NCBI GenBank assembly: GCA_020850755.1
Contig: JADZEB010000016.1
Location: 248,001 to 312,000 of the forward strand
Source of the DNA: Alphaproteobacteria bacterium
Lineage (GTDB): Bacteria > Pseudomonadota > Alphaproteobacteria > Acetobacterales > Acetobacteraceae
Direction of reading: 5' to 3'
DNA: 64,000 nt
Positions 8,018 through 17,095 of this stretch are shown here, in pieces. Below the pieces are notes generated by a model. The model searched no databases. It was not told the DNA's origin and saw only the letters and a program-made list of their open reading frames with translations. Every line of letters starts with the position of its first letter. The stretch's first letter is position 1. The translations under genes were made by a program, and so were the position numbers.

Positions 8018-9364
8018 ATGTCCTCGCCCGACCCATCCGCCGCCGCGCAGCCCCCTTCGGTTTTCGACGATGTCATCGCCTGGGCCGAGCAGTTCCGCCC
8101 TGGCGACCCCGTCGACCAGAAGGTCAGGCTCCTGCTGCTCGACAGCATCGGCTGCATCGCAGCCGGTCTCCAGAACGATACGGTCCGCCAAGCGGCGGAA
8201 CGCCTTGCACTCGCTTATCCCGGCACGGTGCATCTGCCCGGAAGTGCGATCGGCCTCGCGCCCGGCGGGGCGGCACAGCTTGCCGCGATGGCCCTCTGCT
8301 GGGACGAGGCGTGCGAGGGGCTGGCCCGCGCCCATGGCCGGCCCGGGGTTGCCGTGGTGCCCGCGTGCCTCGGGCTCGGCGCGCGGACGGGGCTGCCCGA
8401 TGGCAGCCTTGGCTCGCTGCTGCGGGCCATCGTGGTGGGATACGAGGTTGGCGGGCGGGCCGGCCAGCTTTGGCGCATCCGGCCGGGCATGCATGTGGAC
8501 GGCAGCTGGCACAGCCTCGGCGCTGCGGTGAGCGCGGCAAGGCTGCTGGGGGCCGACCATGGCGCGCAGGGCCATGCCGCGCAGATCGCCGCCTGCCAGG
8601 TTCCGTTCAGCCTCTACCGGCCGATCACGGTTGGTTCGCTTGCGCGCAACACCTATCCGGCGCATGCGGCGGCGCTGGGCGTGCTGGCGGGCTCGGCCGC
8701 CGCCGCCGGCATCGCTGCGCCGGAGGATGCTCTCGCCGAGGCACGCAGGCTCGCCCTGGGCCACGAGCCGCCAGGCGAGCGCGATGCCGCCGGCCACTGG
8801 ATGATCCTGGAAGGCTACCTGAAGCCCTTCGCCGCGGTCCGCCATGTCCACTACGGTGCGGCAGCCGCGATTGCCATGCGTGAGCGGCTGGGCGGCAACA
8901 CCCGCAGCATCCGCGGCATCACGCTCACGATCTACGAGGAGGCGATCCGCTATTGCGCCAACCGCAACCCGCAGGCGCCGATCCAGGCCCAGTTCAGCCT
9001 GAGCTACGGCCTGGCAGCGGCGCTGGTGCTGGGGGATCTCGGGCCTGCCGCCTATGGCCCGGCCATGCATGATCCGGAGATCCGGCGTCTGGAGAGGTTG
9101 GTGCGGATCGAGCCCTGCCGCGACCGCACCGCGCGCGGCGTGCGCGGCGCCACGCTGCATGTCGAGACCGATGTCTGCGTCGCGACCGAATCTGCGGACA
9201 GTGTTGCCGGCGACCCGGATCGGCCGCTGTCGCGCGACGAGACGGTCGCCAAGTTCGAGCGCTATGCCGGGGCGCCGCTTGGCCCGGATCGCGCCCGCGC
9301 CCTCTGCGCGGCGATCCTGACCGCCGACTGGTCCACCCCATTTCCACCAGTGCTAGACGCGTGA
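8018..9364 (+). CDS. MmgE/PrpD family protein
   Basis: The 448-residue product begins with the family's helical-domain signature (KVRLLLLDSIGCIAAGL, about 31-47), continues with GYEVGGRAG and DGSWHSLGAAVSAARLLG, and has the lid-domain region RNTYPAHAAALGVL and later VRHVHYGAAAAI. The family includes 2-methylcitrate dehydratase and cis-aconitate decarboxylase, both acting on tricarboxylates, but most members are uncharacterised; no prpB or prpC gene is nearby, so the methylcitrate cycle is unlikely. The ATG at 8018 is the first good start after the divergent gene. It leads a four-gene plus-strand cluster, 15 bp before the NTF2-like gene. Confidence 0.8.
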   Translation: MSSPDPSAAAQPPSVFDDVIAWAEQFRPGDPVDQKVRLLLLDSIGCIAAGLQNDTVRQAAERLALAYPGTVHLPGSAIGLAPGGAAQLAAMALCWDEACEGLARAHGRPGVAVVPACLGLGARTGLPDGSLGSLLRAIVVGYEVGGRAGQLWRIRPGMHVDGSWHSLGAAVSAARLLGADHGAQGHAAQIAACQVPFSLYRPITVGSLARNTYPAHAAALGVLAGSAAAAGIAAPEDALAEARRLALGHEPPGERDAAGHWMILEGYLKPFAAVRHVHYGAAAAIAMRERLGGNTRSIRGITLTIYEEAIRYCANRNPQAPIQAQFSLSYGLAAALVLGDLGPAAYGPAMHDPEIRRLERLVRIEPCRDRTARGVRGATLHVETDVCVATESADSVAGDPDRPLSRDETVAKFERYAGAPLGPDRARALCAAILTADWSTPFPPVLDA

Positions 9365-9379
9365 TCGCGAAGGTGCACC

Positions 9380-9781
9380 ATGAACACCGCCAGCGCTGCC
9401 GCCGCCGTTGAACTTTGCCAGGAGTATCTCGCCCGCATGGAGGCACGCCAGCTCGATGCCGCGGCGGCGATGCTGGCTCCCGGCGCCGGCATCGTGTTCC
9501 CGGGCGGCGCCGTGCGCACCAATGTCCACGAGATCGCCGCCGGCAGCGCCCGCCGCTACAGCCGCATCGGCAAGCACATCGCCCACTGGGACGTGTGCGC
9601 CGGCACTGCACCGGGCGAGTTCATCGTCTACAGCATCGGCACGCTGCACGGTGCCTGGACCGACGGCACGCCGTTCCAGGGCATCCGCTACATCGACCGC
9701 TTCGTCGTCAAGGGCGGCCAGATCGTCCGCCAGGAAGTCTGGAACGACGCGGCCGAGGTCAAGGGCTCCTCGCCCGGCTGA
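9380..9781 (+). CDS. SnoaL/NTF2-like small protein
   Basis: A 133-residue protein with the length and pattern of the cone-shaped NTF2/SnoaL fold: N-terminal helices with CQEYLARMEARQLDAAAAML, then strands rich in aromatic residues (GIRYIDRFVVKGGQIVRQEVWND). The latter is the typical closing strand pair of SnoaL-like proteins. These are small isomerases, cyclases or binding subunits; no catalytic role can be read here. GAAGGTG precedes the ATG. It lies between the MmgE/PrpD gene and an amidohydrolase with short gaps, so co-transcription is likely. Confidence 0.72.
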   Translation: MNTASAAAAVELCQEYLARMEARQLDAAAAMLAPGAGIVFPGGAVRTNVHEIAAGSARRYSRIGKHIAHWDVCAGTAPGEFIVYSIGTLHGAWTDGTPFQGIRYIDRFVVKGGQIVRQEVWNDAAEVKGSSPG

Positions 9782-9820
9782 CGTCCCTGCCCGAAAGCCG
9801 CGCCACAAGGAAGCCTCGCG

Positions 9821-11059
9821 ATGGCGCTCGACCTTCTCATCCGCAATGCCCGCCTCGCCTGGCGCGAGACCGAGCCGCTGCACGATATCGGCGTGCGCGA
9901 CGGCCGGATCGTGGCGCTCCAGCCAGGCATTGCCGGCGACGCTGGAGAGGTGGTGGACGCCGCCGGCCGACTGGTTTCCCCGGGATTCGTCGAGAGCCAC
10001 ATCCATCTCGACAAGTCCTGCATCATCGACCGGTGTGGCTGCGAGGAAGGGCGCAACGCCTTCGCGGTCAAGCGCATCTCGGCGATCAAGCCCGAGATCA
10101 CGGCGGACGATGCGCACAGCCGCGCCGCGCGCACGCTGGAGCGCTGCCTGATGAACGGCGCGACCATCATGCGCACCCATGCCGAGGTGGACCCGCGCAT
10201 CGGCCTGCGCGGATTCGAGGGCGTGAAGCGGCTGGTCGCCGAATATGCCTGGGCGATCGACATCGAGATCTGCGTCATGGCGCAGGAGGGCTGGACCAAC
10301 CTACCGGGTGTCGACGAGCTGATGGTCGCGGCGCTGCAGAACGGTGCCAGGGTCGTCGGCGGCGCGCCGGGCTACGATACCGATCATCCCGGCCAGATCC
10401 GCCGCATCTTCGAACTCGCGCGTGAATACGATCTCGATGTCGACATCCATCTCGACTTCGGCAACGACGCCAACGACATGGACGTGCCGCTGGTCTGCGA
10501 CCTGACCGAGCAGTATGGCTGGGGCGGGCGCGTGGCGATCGGCCATGTCACCAAGATGTGCGCCCTGCCGCCCGACGCGTTCGACCATATGGCCAGGCGG
10601 CTGGCCGACACAGGCGTTGCCCTAACCATCCTGCCCGCGACCGACCTGTTCCTGATGGGCCGCAACCAGGAGATGAACCCGCCGCGCGGCATCGTCGATG
10701 GCAACCGCCTGATCCGGCACGGCGCGACCGCCAACTTGTCCACCAACAACGTGATGAACCCGTTCACACCATATGGCGACTGCAACCTGATCCGCATGGC
10801 CAATCTCTATGGCCTCTGCGTCCAGGCCGCCTCGGCGGAGGAAATCGCGCGCTGCTTCGACATGTTCACGATCCAGGCGGCGAAGCTGATGCGCGTGCCG
10901 GACTACGGAATCGCGGTCGGCAATCCCGCCGATCTGGTGATCGTCAATGCGCCTGATCGCCGCCACGCCATCGCCGAGAACCGCGAGACGCTGATGAGCT
11001 TCAAGCGGGGGCGGCGCGTCTTCACGCGCGAGCCCGCAGTTCTTCATCGCCCGAGCTAG
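9821..11059 (+). CDS. cytosine deaminase-like amidohydrolase
   Basis: The 412-residue enzyme has the CodA-type arrangement: SHIHLDKSCI (metal HxH plus the characteristic LDK), IMRTHAEVDP, the third-strand region DVDIHLDFGND, VAIGHVTKM, and a C-terminal strand with LSTNNVMNPF where deaminases usually carry the metal-binding Asp (SDN). Here that position reads STNN, so the usual Asp may be replaced. CodA-like enzymes deaminate or hydrolyse cyclic ureides, cytosine, creatinine and similar rings. AAGGAAG precedes the ATG at 9821. Cytosolic; clustered with MmgE/PrpD and a NodB-type deacetylase, implying cyclic-amide or pyrimidine-like substrates. Confidence 0.82.
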   Translation: MALDLLIRNARLAWRETEPLHDIGVRDGRIVALQPGIAGDAGEVVDAAGRLVSPGFVESHIHLDKSCIIDRCGCEEGRNAFAVKRISAIKPEITADDAHSRAARTLERCLMNGATIMRTHAEVDPRIGLRGFEGVKRLVAEYAWAIDIEICVMAQEGWTNLPGVDELMVAALQNGARVVGGAPGYDTDHPGQIRRIFELAREYDLDVDIHLDFGNDANDMDVPLVCDLTEQYGWGGRVAIGHVTKMCALPPDAFDHMARRLADTGVALTILPATDLFLMGRNQEMNPPRGIVDGNRLIRHGATANLSTNNVMNPFTPYGDCNLIRMANLYGLCVQAASAEEIARCFDMFTIQAAKLMRVPDYGIAVGNPADLVIVNAPDRRHAIAENRETLMSFKRGRRVFTREPAVLHRPS

Positions 11060-11074
11060 CCCAAGGAGGCATTC

Positions 11075-11986
11075 ATGTCCGACAACCCGCTCGTCCCGGC
11101 CGGAGAGGCATGGGAATGGCCCGAGAGCGAGTGGCGCCGCGTCGTCAACAAGGTCCGCGCCGGGCGCTGCCTCAAGCCCAGGACCTGGCCGGGCGGGGCA
11201 CGCTGCGCCGTGGCACTCTCGTTCGACAGCGACCACGACACCATTCCGCTGCGCGACAAGGACATCTCGCCCGGGCGGCTCAGCCAGGGCCAGTATGGCC
11301 ATCGCCAGGGCGTGCCGCGTATCCGCAAGCTGTTGCAGCGCTACGACCTCAAGGCGACCTTCTTCGTCCCGGCCGTGGTGGCGCTTCTCTACCCCGAGGA
11401 GCAGCGCGGGGTCGCGGCCGAGGGCCACGAGATCGGCATCCATTCCTGGATCCACGAGCGCAACTCGGTACTGCCCTATGAGGTCGAGCGCGACCTGAAC
11501 TTCCGCGCCCGCGACGTGCTGGAGAAGGTGTCCGGCCAGCGCCCCGTGGGCGTGCGCACGGCCTCGTGGGATTTCAGCCCGCACACGCTCGCCATCACGC
11601 GCGAGATGGGGCTTCTGTATGATTCATCGCTGATGGCCGATGACGAGCCCTACGAGCTGGTCGAGGACGGGCAGCCGACCGGCATCGTCGAGCTGCCGGT
11701 GGAATGGATCCGCGACGATGCGGTCTATTTCAACATGGTCCGCTTCGGCGGCCTACGCCCCTACACCCCACCCGCCGGCGTGTACGAGATCTTCCGCCGC
11801 GAGTTCGACGGCGCCTATGCCGAGAACGGCCTGTTCCTGCTGACCAACCACCCGCACTATATCGGGCACCGCTCGCGCATCCAGATCCTGGAGGAACTGA
11901 TCCGCTACATGCGCAGCCATTCGGGCGTGTGGTTCGCCACCCACGCCGAGATCGCGCAGTACTGCAAGGACCAAGCGGGCCTGTAG
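11075..11986 (+). CDS. NodB-domain deacetylase/cyclic-amide hydrolase, cytosolic
   Basis: The 303-residue protein has a single NodB (CE4) domain. Motif 1 reads SFDSD (49-53) instead of the usual TFDD, motif 2 is HSWIH (123-127) giving both metal histidines, motif 3 reads VRTASWDF, and a C-terminal LTNHPHYIGH supplies the late His. There is no signal peptide, which fits the PuuE/HpPgdA-like cytosolic branch that hydrolyses allantoin and related cyclic amides rather than surface polysaccharide. AAGGAGG lies 5 bases before the ATG. It is the last gene of the plus-strand cluster and converges on the gamma-glutamyltransferase gene. Confidence 0.82.
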   Translation: MSDNPLVPAGEAWEWPESEWRRVVNKVRAGRCLKPRTWPGGARCAVALSFDSDHDTIPLRDKDISPGRLSQGQYGHRQGVPRIRKLLQRYDLKATFFVPAVVALLYPEEQRGVAAEGHEIGIHSWIHERNSVLPYEVERDLNFRARDVLEKVSGQRPVGVRTASWDFSPHTLAITREMGLLYDSSLMADDEPYELVEDGQPTGIVELPVEWIRDDAVYFNMVRFGGLRPYTPPAGVYEIFRREFDGAYAENGLFLLTNHPHYIGHRSRIQILEELIRYMRSHSGVWFATHAEIAQYCKDQAGL

Positions 11987-11995
11987 CCCCTTCCC

Positions 11996-12019
11996 CGGTC
12001 GGTGGTGGCGCCGCGACCG
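11996..12019. terminator. possible bidirectional terminator hairpin
   Basis: CGGTCG at 11996-12001 is the exact reverse complement of CGACCG at 12014-12019, with a 12-base loop. It lies in the 34-bp gap between two convergent genes, where a terminator is expected. There is no T-run on either side, so this is weak. Confidence 0.25.
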
Positions 12020-12020
12020 C

Positions 12021-13586
12021 TCAGCGCTGCGCCACCGCCGCCGACCAGGGCGAGGCGATGTCGGACATGCCGGTGCGCAGCCCGTCGCCCCCGAGAACGA
12101 TCACGTTCGGGTTGGCGAAATTGCCGGGCAGCGCATTCTGCTCGACAGTCTGCACCGGGAAGCGCGCCGCCAGCGCCGCGACGATCTCGGGCGGCATCAA
12201 GCGGTTCACCACCACCGTATCGCCGCCCGACACGTCGATGCGCGGATGGTGCCCCGCCTCGGCCGGGTCCATGCCGAAATCGCCGATGAACGCCATCAAC
12301 TGGACCACGGCGGCGAGGATCTTGCGCCCGCCCGACGCGCCGCCGGCAAGCCAGGGCTTGCCGTCCCTGGCGACGATGATCGGGCTCATGTTCGTCAGCG
12401 GCCGCTTGCGCGGCGCGATCGAGTTGGGCTGGTTGGGCCGCGGATCGAACCACATCATGCCGTTGTTCATAAGGACACCGCTGCCCGGGAGTACGAGCCG
12501 GCTGCCGAAGGAGGAGAGCAAGGTGGTGGTCATCGACACCATCGTGCCCTCGGCGTCGACCACGGTCAGATGCGTCGTGCAGGTATCGCCCTTGCCCTCG
12601 CCGTCCGTGTCGCCCAGGCCGGCGAGGCGTTCGGCATAGGCCGCGCGCAGCGCCTCCGCCAGGGACACGAACCACTGCGCGTCCGGCCTCTGGCCGAGCG
12701 GCGCCTTGGCGAGATCGGCCAGCACGCGCCGCATCGTCGGCGCAGCGGTGAGGCCCCCGGCGGTCTGCACCGTTCGCCCGCGATAGTCGATCGATAGCCC
12801 CGCCGTGAAGCGCGGGCGGTACGCAGCAAGGTCGGCCTCGTCCAGCACCCCGCCGCCGCCCTTGATGTCGGCTGCAATGCTGCGCGCGATCTCGCCCTCG
12901 TAGAAATCACGCGGGCCGGCGCTGCCAAGCCGCTCCAGTGTCGCCGCTAGGTTCCCCATCGGCAGGAAGCCGGGCGGGCCGGCAGTCGGCGGCGCGGGCG
13001 GCAGATCGTCCGGCATGTAGATGCGGCGACTTTCCGCATAGCGGCGCAGGTCGATCGCGGCGTTTGCAACCTTGAGGGTTGTCCACCAATCGGCCGCCAG
13101 CCCCTGCCGCGCCAAGGCGACAGCCGGCTGGACAAGCTCGGCGAAGGGCTTTGTGCCCCAGGTCTCAGTCATGAGGCTGTAGCCGGCGACGGCCCCCGGC
13201 ACGGCAACCGACAGCGGCCCATGGATGTTGAGATCGTCCTTCACGCCGGGCCAGACGAAAAGCTGCTGGCGCTGCTGGCCCGTGAGCGGATAGAGCGAGG
13301 GATCGACGCCGCCGGGGCTGATCGGACCGAAATCGACAACTTCGGCCTTGGGCTGGCCGGCGCGATGCACCACGGCAAAGCCGATGCCGCCAAGCCCACT
13401 GTTCCAAGGCTCCACCACGGCGAGCGCCAATGCCGTTGCCACCGCCGCGTCGATGGCGTTGCCGCCATCCTCCAGCACCTGCACGCCCACTTTCGCCGCG
13501 AGCATGCTTTGCGACACGACGATCCCGCGCGGCCCGCGCGCCGCCGGCTTGCTCAGCACCCAGTTCTGCGTGACGAAGTCGCTCAT
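12021..13586 (-). CDS. ggt: gamma-glutamyltransferase family protein
   Basis: The 521-residue product matches the Ntn-hydrolase gamma-glutamyltransferase precursor: SMLAAKVGVQVLEDGGNAIDAAVATALALAVVEP near the N-terminus, GFGG-like SGLGGIGF, then the autocleavage site TCTTHLTVVD, where the first Thr of TTH (about Thr337) would become the nucleophile of the small subunit. MSPIIV and the GGASGG loop follow as in the family. No signal peptide is visible, unlike periplasmic GGTs, so it may act in the cytosol. ATG at 13586 is preceded by GGGAG; a GTG 6 codons upstream is possible. It follows livF by 102 bp on the same strand, linking gamma-glutamyl or acyl-glutamate breakdown to the Liv-type importer. 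Confidence 0.88.
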   Translation of the reverse strand: MSDFVTQNWVLSKPAARGPRGIVVSQSMLAAKVGVQVLEDGGNAIDAAVATALALAVVEPWNSGLGGIGFAVVHRAGQPKAEVVDFGPISPGGVDPSLYPLTGQQRQQLFVWPGVKDDLNIHGPLSVAVPGAVAGYSLMTETWGTKPFAELVQPAVALARQGLAADWWTTLKVANAAIDLRRYAESRRIYMPDDLPPAPPTAGPPGFLPMGNLAATLERLGSAGPRDFYEGEIARSIAADIKGGGGVLDEADLAAYRPRFTAGLSIDYRGRTVQTAGGLTAAPTMRRVLADLAKAPLGQRPDAQWFVSLAEALRAAYAERLAGLGDTDGEGKGDTCTTHLTVVDAEGTMVSMTTTLLSSFGSRLVLPGSGVLMNNGMMWFDPRPNQPNSIAPRKRPLTNMSPIIVARDGKPWLAGGASGGRKILAAVVQLMAFIGDFGMDPAEAGHHPRIDVSGGDTVVVNRLMPPEIVAALAARFPVQTVEQNALPGNFANPNVIVLGGDGLRTGMSDIASPWSAAVAQR

Positions 13587-13613
13587 GGTCTGTCGGGCTC
13601 CCACTTGATCGAT

Positions 13614-13663
13614 CGCCCCGCGAGGCTAGCCCGCGTATCGGGCCCGCGCCAGATGTCGGGGCG
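13614..13663 (-). other. intercistronic inverted repeats between livF and ggt
   Basis: CGCCCCG (13614-13620) pairs with CGGGGCG (13657-13663), and within it GCCCG (13629-13633) pairs with CGGGC (13639-13643). The folded element could separate ggt expression from the transporter genes. In DNA this GC-rich short stems arise by chance, so confidence is low. Confidence 0.25.
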
Positions 13664-13688
13664 CAAGCCGGCGCACGCGCCGCCCGAT

Positions 13689-14384
13689 CTAGACACCAAG
13701 CCGCGTGTGCAGAAGCTCTATGTCTGCCAGCAGGGCGTCGGACTGCCCCGACCAGACGATGCGGCCCTTCTCGATCACGTAGTGCCGATCGACCAGCTGC
13801 GCCAAGGCGTGCACGTCCTTGTCGATCACCAGAATCGCCAGACGCTCGGCCTTGAGCTGGGCCAGCACGGCCCAGATTTCCGCCCGTACCAGTGGCGCAA
13901 GCCCCTCCGTTGCCTCATCGAGCACGAGGAGGTCGGGATTGATCATCAGCGCCCGGCCGATCGCCAGCATCTGCTGCTCGCCACCCGAGAGCCGGTTGCC
14001 GAACTGGCCGGCGCGCTGGGAAAGGCGGGGGAAAAGGTCAAACACGCGATCGAGGGTCCATGCGCCTGCCCCGCGCGTGCGTGCCGTCACCAGCAGGTTC
14101 TCGCGCACCGTCAGCGTGGGGAAGATCTCGCGTCCCTCTGGCACCAGCCCGACACCGAGCCTGGCAATGCGATGGCTCGGCCAGCCGGTGACATCCTGCC
14201 CGGCAATGCGCACCGTGCCGCGTCGCGGCGCCCTGACACCGATGATCGATCGCACGGTCGTGGTCTTGCCCATGCCGTTGCGGCCCAGCAGCGCCACGGC
14301 TTCTCCGGCCGCAACGGCAATCGACACACCGAACAGCGCCTGACTGTCGCCGTAGAAGGTCTCGATCTCGTGGAGTTCGAGCAT
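13689..14384 (-). CDS. livF: branched-chain amino acid-type ABC transporter ATPase LivF
   Basis: The 231-residue ATPase has Walker A GRNGMGKTT (about 35-43), signature LSGGEQQM and Walker B LLVLDEATEGLAP, with the short length and MLELHEIETFYGDSQAL opening typical of LivF. It pairs with LivG to energise uptake through LivHM. It follows livG by 7 bp. A 304-bp stretch to the end of ggt's start region includes only short inverted repeats. Confidence 0.92.
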   Translation of the reverse strand: MLELHEIETFYGDSQALFGVSIAVAAGEAVALLGRNGMGKTTTVRSIIGVRAPRRGTVRIAGQDVTGWPSHRIARLGVGLVPEGREIFPTLTVRENLLVTARTRGAGAWTLDRVFDLFPRLSQRAGQFGNRLSGGEQQMLAIGRALMINPDLLVLDEATEGLAPLVRAEIWAVLAQLKAERLAILVIDKDVHALAQLVDRHYVIEKGRIVWSGQSDALLADIELLHTRLGV

Positions 14385-14391
14385 CGCGCGC

Positions 14392-15156
14392 TCACGCCGC
14401 CACGGTGGCGTGGCCGAGATAGGCGTCGCGTACCGCCGGGTCCGCGCGGATCGCGTCCGGCGTGCCGGTGGCGATCACCTTGCCGTAGACGAGGACCGTA
14501 ATCCTGTCGGCCAGCGCGAAGACGGTGTCCATGTCGTGCTCGACCAGAAGGACGCCAGTGCGACGGCGCAACCCGTTGATGATCGCGACAAGCCGGCGCG
14601 TCTCGTCGGGGCTCATGCCCGCAGCGGGTTCATCCAGCAGCAGCAAGGCGGGCTGCATCGCCAGCGCGATTGCCAGCTCAAGCTGACGTTGCTCGCCATG
14701 CGACAGATAGGACGCACACGTGTCGGCCCGCGCCAGGAGCCCCATCGCGTCGAGCGCATCACGCGCTGGATCCACAAGCGCGCGGTCACGATGGACGCGA
14801 CGCAGGAAGCGGAAGCTGTGGTCCGACCGGGCCTGGACAGCCAGCATGACGTTCTCAAGCGCCGTGAAGCCACGACAAAGGCTCGTGATCTGGAACGACC
14901 GGGCAAGACCCCTTAGCGCACGCTCCTGCACCGTCAGGCCGGTGATGTCTTGGCCGCGGAACCGGATGGCCCCGGCGTCGGGTGCGACCTCGCCAGCCAG
15001 CAGTCCGATCATGGTGGTCTTGCCGGCGCCGTTGGGGCCGATCACGGCGTGGATCTCGCCCGGCAGAACGGTCAGGTCGATGCCATCATTGGCGCGCAGC
15101 GCGCCGAAACTGCGCGACAGGCCGCGCACATCGATCAGGGGCTCGGTCTCAGCCAT
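14392..15156 (-). CDS. livG: branched-chain amino acid-type ABC transporter ATPase LivG
   Basis: A 254-residue ATPase with Walker A GPNGAGKTT (about 41-49), the signature region LSHGEQRQLELAIAL, and Walker B LLLLDEPAAGMSPDE. The LSHGE form of the signature and the C-terminal LVYGKVIATGTP stretch are typical of LivG. The ATG at 15156 overlaps the end of livM by 8 bp and has GGGGAG about 10 bases upstream; a GTG three codons earlier is an alternative. Confidence 0.92.
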   Translation of the reverse strand: MAETEPLIDVRGLSRSFGALRANDGIDLTVLPGEIHAVIGPNGAGKTTMIGLLAGEVAPDAGAIRFRGQDITGLTVQERALRGLARSFQITSLCRGFTALENVMLAVQARSDHSFRFLRRVHRDRALVDPARDALDAMGLLARADTCASYLSHGEQRQLELAIALAMQPALLLLDEPAAGMSPDETRRLVAIINGLRRRTGVLLVEHDMDTVFALADRITVLVYGKVIATGTPDAIRADPAVRDAYLGHATVAA

Positions 15157-16156
15157 CGCCGGCACGCTCCCCTGAGAGGGCGCCCCAAAGGCCGCCGCGC
15201 GTGAACAGAACCACGCCGAGCAGCAGGGGCCCTAGGATCAGCATCCAGTGCTCGGTCCAGCCCTGGAGCACCTCTTCCAGAAGCAGCAGCGCGACAGCAC
15301 CGAGAACCGGCCCGAACAGCGTGCCCATGCCGCCCAGGACCACCATCACCATGATCTCGCCCGAGCGCTGCCAGGACAGGAGGTCGGGACTGACGAACCC
15401 GCTCTGGTTGGCAAGCAACGCGCCTGCCAGCCCGGTGACGGCGCCGCTGATAACGAAGGCGGCGAGGCGGTAGCGCACGATCGCAAAACCGAGAGCACGC
15501 ATGCGACGCTCGTTCTCGCGTGCGCCGCGCAGCACCATGCCGAAACGGCTCCTCGCCAGCCTTCGTCCGAACCAAAGGAAGGCCGCGAGCGCCACCAGGC
15601 TGACATAGTAGAGCGTGGTCTCGTCGGCGAGATCGAGGCCGGGTGCGGCATTGCGCGCCATCAGCATGAGACCGTCCGTGCCGCCATACTGCGGAAAGGA
15701 CAGGACGATGAAGTAGACCATCTGCGCGAAGGCGAGCGTGATCATGATGAAATAGACGCCACCCGTGCGCAGCGAGATGACGCCGATCCCCGCCGCCAAC
15801 GCGGCAGCCACCAGCGCTGCGAGGGGCAGCACGAGCAACGCATGCGTGCTTCCTCCGATCGCGATCGGCCAGGCCAGGAGCACCGAGCCGTCGGTGGCGT
15901 GGTGGATCATCACACCGGCGGTGTAGGCGCCGATGCCGAAGAAGGCCGCCTGCCCGAACGACACCAGCCCTCCATAGCCGAGGATCAGGTCGAGCGCCGC
16001 CGCCGCCAGCCCATAGGCGAGAAAGCGGACGCAGACGCCGATGAAGAACGGCTCGTCCAGCGCGACCAGAATCCAGGGAAGCGCCAGGAGGATGGCCCCG
16101 CCAGCACCAACCGAAAGGCGCAGTCGCCCACTCGCTCCGGACAAGGCATCAGCCAT
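15149..16156 (-). CDS. livM: branched-chain amino acid-type ABC transporter permease LivM
   Basis: The 335-residue membrane protein has about ten hydrophobic segments and the LivM signatures DLILGYGGLVSFGQAAFFGIGAY region and MVLRGARENERRMRALGF, the cytosolic coupling loop that contacts the ATPases. It also shows VVLGGMGTLFGP late in the chain. It overlaps livH by 8 bp and livG by 8 bp, so translation is coupled. It forms the transmembrane channel together with LivH. Confidence 0.92.
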   Translation of the reverse strand: MADALSGASGRLRLSVGAGGAILLALPWILVALDEPFFIGVCVRFLAYGLAAAALDLILGYGGLVSFGQAAFFGIGAYTAGVMIHHATDGSVLLAWPIAIGGSTHALLVLPLAALVAAALAAGIGVISLRTGGVYFIMITLAFAQMVYFIVLSFPQYGGTDGLMLMARNAAPGLDLADETTLYYVSLVALAAFLWFGRRLARSRFGMVLRGARENERRMRALGFAIVRYRLAAFVISGAVTGLAGALLANQSGFVSPDLLSWQRSGEIMVMVVLGGMGTLFGPVLGAVALLLLEEVLQGWTEHWMLILGPLLLGVVLFTRGGLWGALSGERAGDG

Positions 16157-17069
16157 GGCGCGGGAAAAGGCCTTGCGGTCGCACGGCCAGCACGATGGCC
16201 ATCAGCAGATAGACCGCAAGCGAAGCCACCCCAGCAGCGATCGCATCGGCGCTCGATGGCGGCATCAACAGCCGCAGGAGGCCGGGCAGCATTGCCCGCG
16301 ACCAGGTATCGGCCAAACCCACGAGCAGGGCACCGAAGAACGCGCCGCGCACGGAACCCAGGCCGCCGATCACCACGACGACGAAGGTCATGATCAGGAT
16401 CTGCTCGCCCATGCCCACCTGAACCGCGAGGATCGGGCCGGCCATGAAGCCCGCGAAACCGGCGAGCCCCGCGCCAAGGGCAAAGACACCGGCATTGACC
16501 GCACCGATATTCACGCCGAGCGCTTGCACCGTCTCGCGGTGCGTGGCGCCGGCGCGAACCTGCATGCCGAAGCGCGTGCGCCCGATCAGGAACCAGAGCG
16601 CGAGCGCGAGCACCGAGCCCAGGATCAGAACGGCAAGGCGATAGATGGGGTAGTCGAGGCCCGGCACCAGCGTGACCGAACCGCTCAGAAAGGCGGGGGT
16701 TGGCGCGAAGATGGGTTGCGGGCCCCAGATCACTTTCACCGCCTCGTTGAAGGTCAGAATCAGCGCATAGGTCGCCAGCACCTGGTTGAGATGGCTGTCC
16801 GAATAGAGCCGCTTTAGCGCGGTACGCTCCAGCACTACCGCGGCAAGCGCCGCACCGGCCACGGCGGCAACAAGCCCCACCGCGAATGATCCCGAATGGA
16901 CGAAGCTCGTGGCACCAACGAAGGCACCAATCATGTAGAAGGTGCCATGCGCGAGGTTGATGAAATCCATGATGCCGAACACGAGCGTCAGGCCCGCGGC
17001 CATCAGGAAAAGCATCACGCCAAGCTGGCAGCCGTTCAGCGTCTGCTCAACCAACAGAAGCGCGTCCAC
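16149..17069 (-). CDS. livH: branched-chain amino acid-type ABC transporter permease LivH
   Basis: A 306-residue permease with the LivH opening LFLMAAGLTLVFGIMDFINLAHG and the coupling loop VRAGATHRETVQALGVN, plus VVVIGGLGSVRGAFFG. The start codon is GTG at 17069, placed right after a GGGGGGAT ribosome-binding site; no ATG fits. A 13-bp-stem hairpin lies 26 bp upstream, between this gene and the binding-protein gene, and may lower permease expression relative to the binding protein. Confidence 0.92.
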   Translation of the reverse strand: MDALLLVEQTLNGCQLGVMLFLMAAGLTLVFGIMDFINLAHGTFYMIGAFVGATSFVHSGSFAVGLVAAVAGAALAAVVLERTALKRLYSDSHLNQVLATYALILTFNEAVKVIWGPQPIFAPTPAFLSGSVTLVPGLDYPIYRLAVLILGSVLALALWFLIGRTRFGMQVRAGATHRETVQALGVNIGAVNAGVFALGAGLAGFAGFMAGPILAVQVGMGEQILIMTFVVVVIGGLGSVRGAFFGALLVGLADTWSRAMLPGLLRLLMPPSSADAIAAGVASLAVYLLMAIVLAVRPQGLFPRHG

Positions 17070-17095
17070 GATCCCCCCAGGGTCTGGCCCGACGT

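Noticed and set aside
8018-9364. 2-methylcitrate dehydratase of the methylcitrate cycle
   Set aside because: No prpB, prpC or propionate genes are near, and the family is broad.
11075-11986. Peptidoglycan or chitin deacetylase acting at the cell surface
   Set aside because: No signal peptide or membrane anchor, and motif 1 differs from the surface enzymes; the cytosolic PuuE-like branch fits better.
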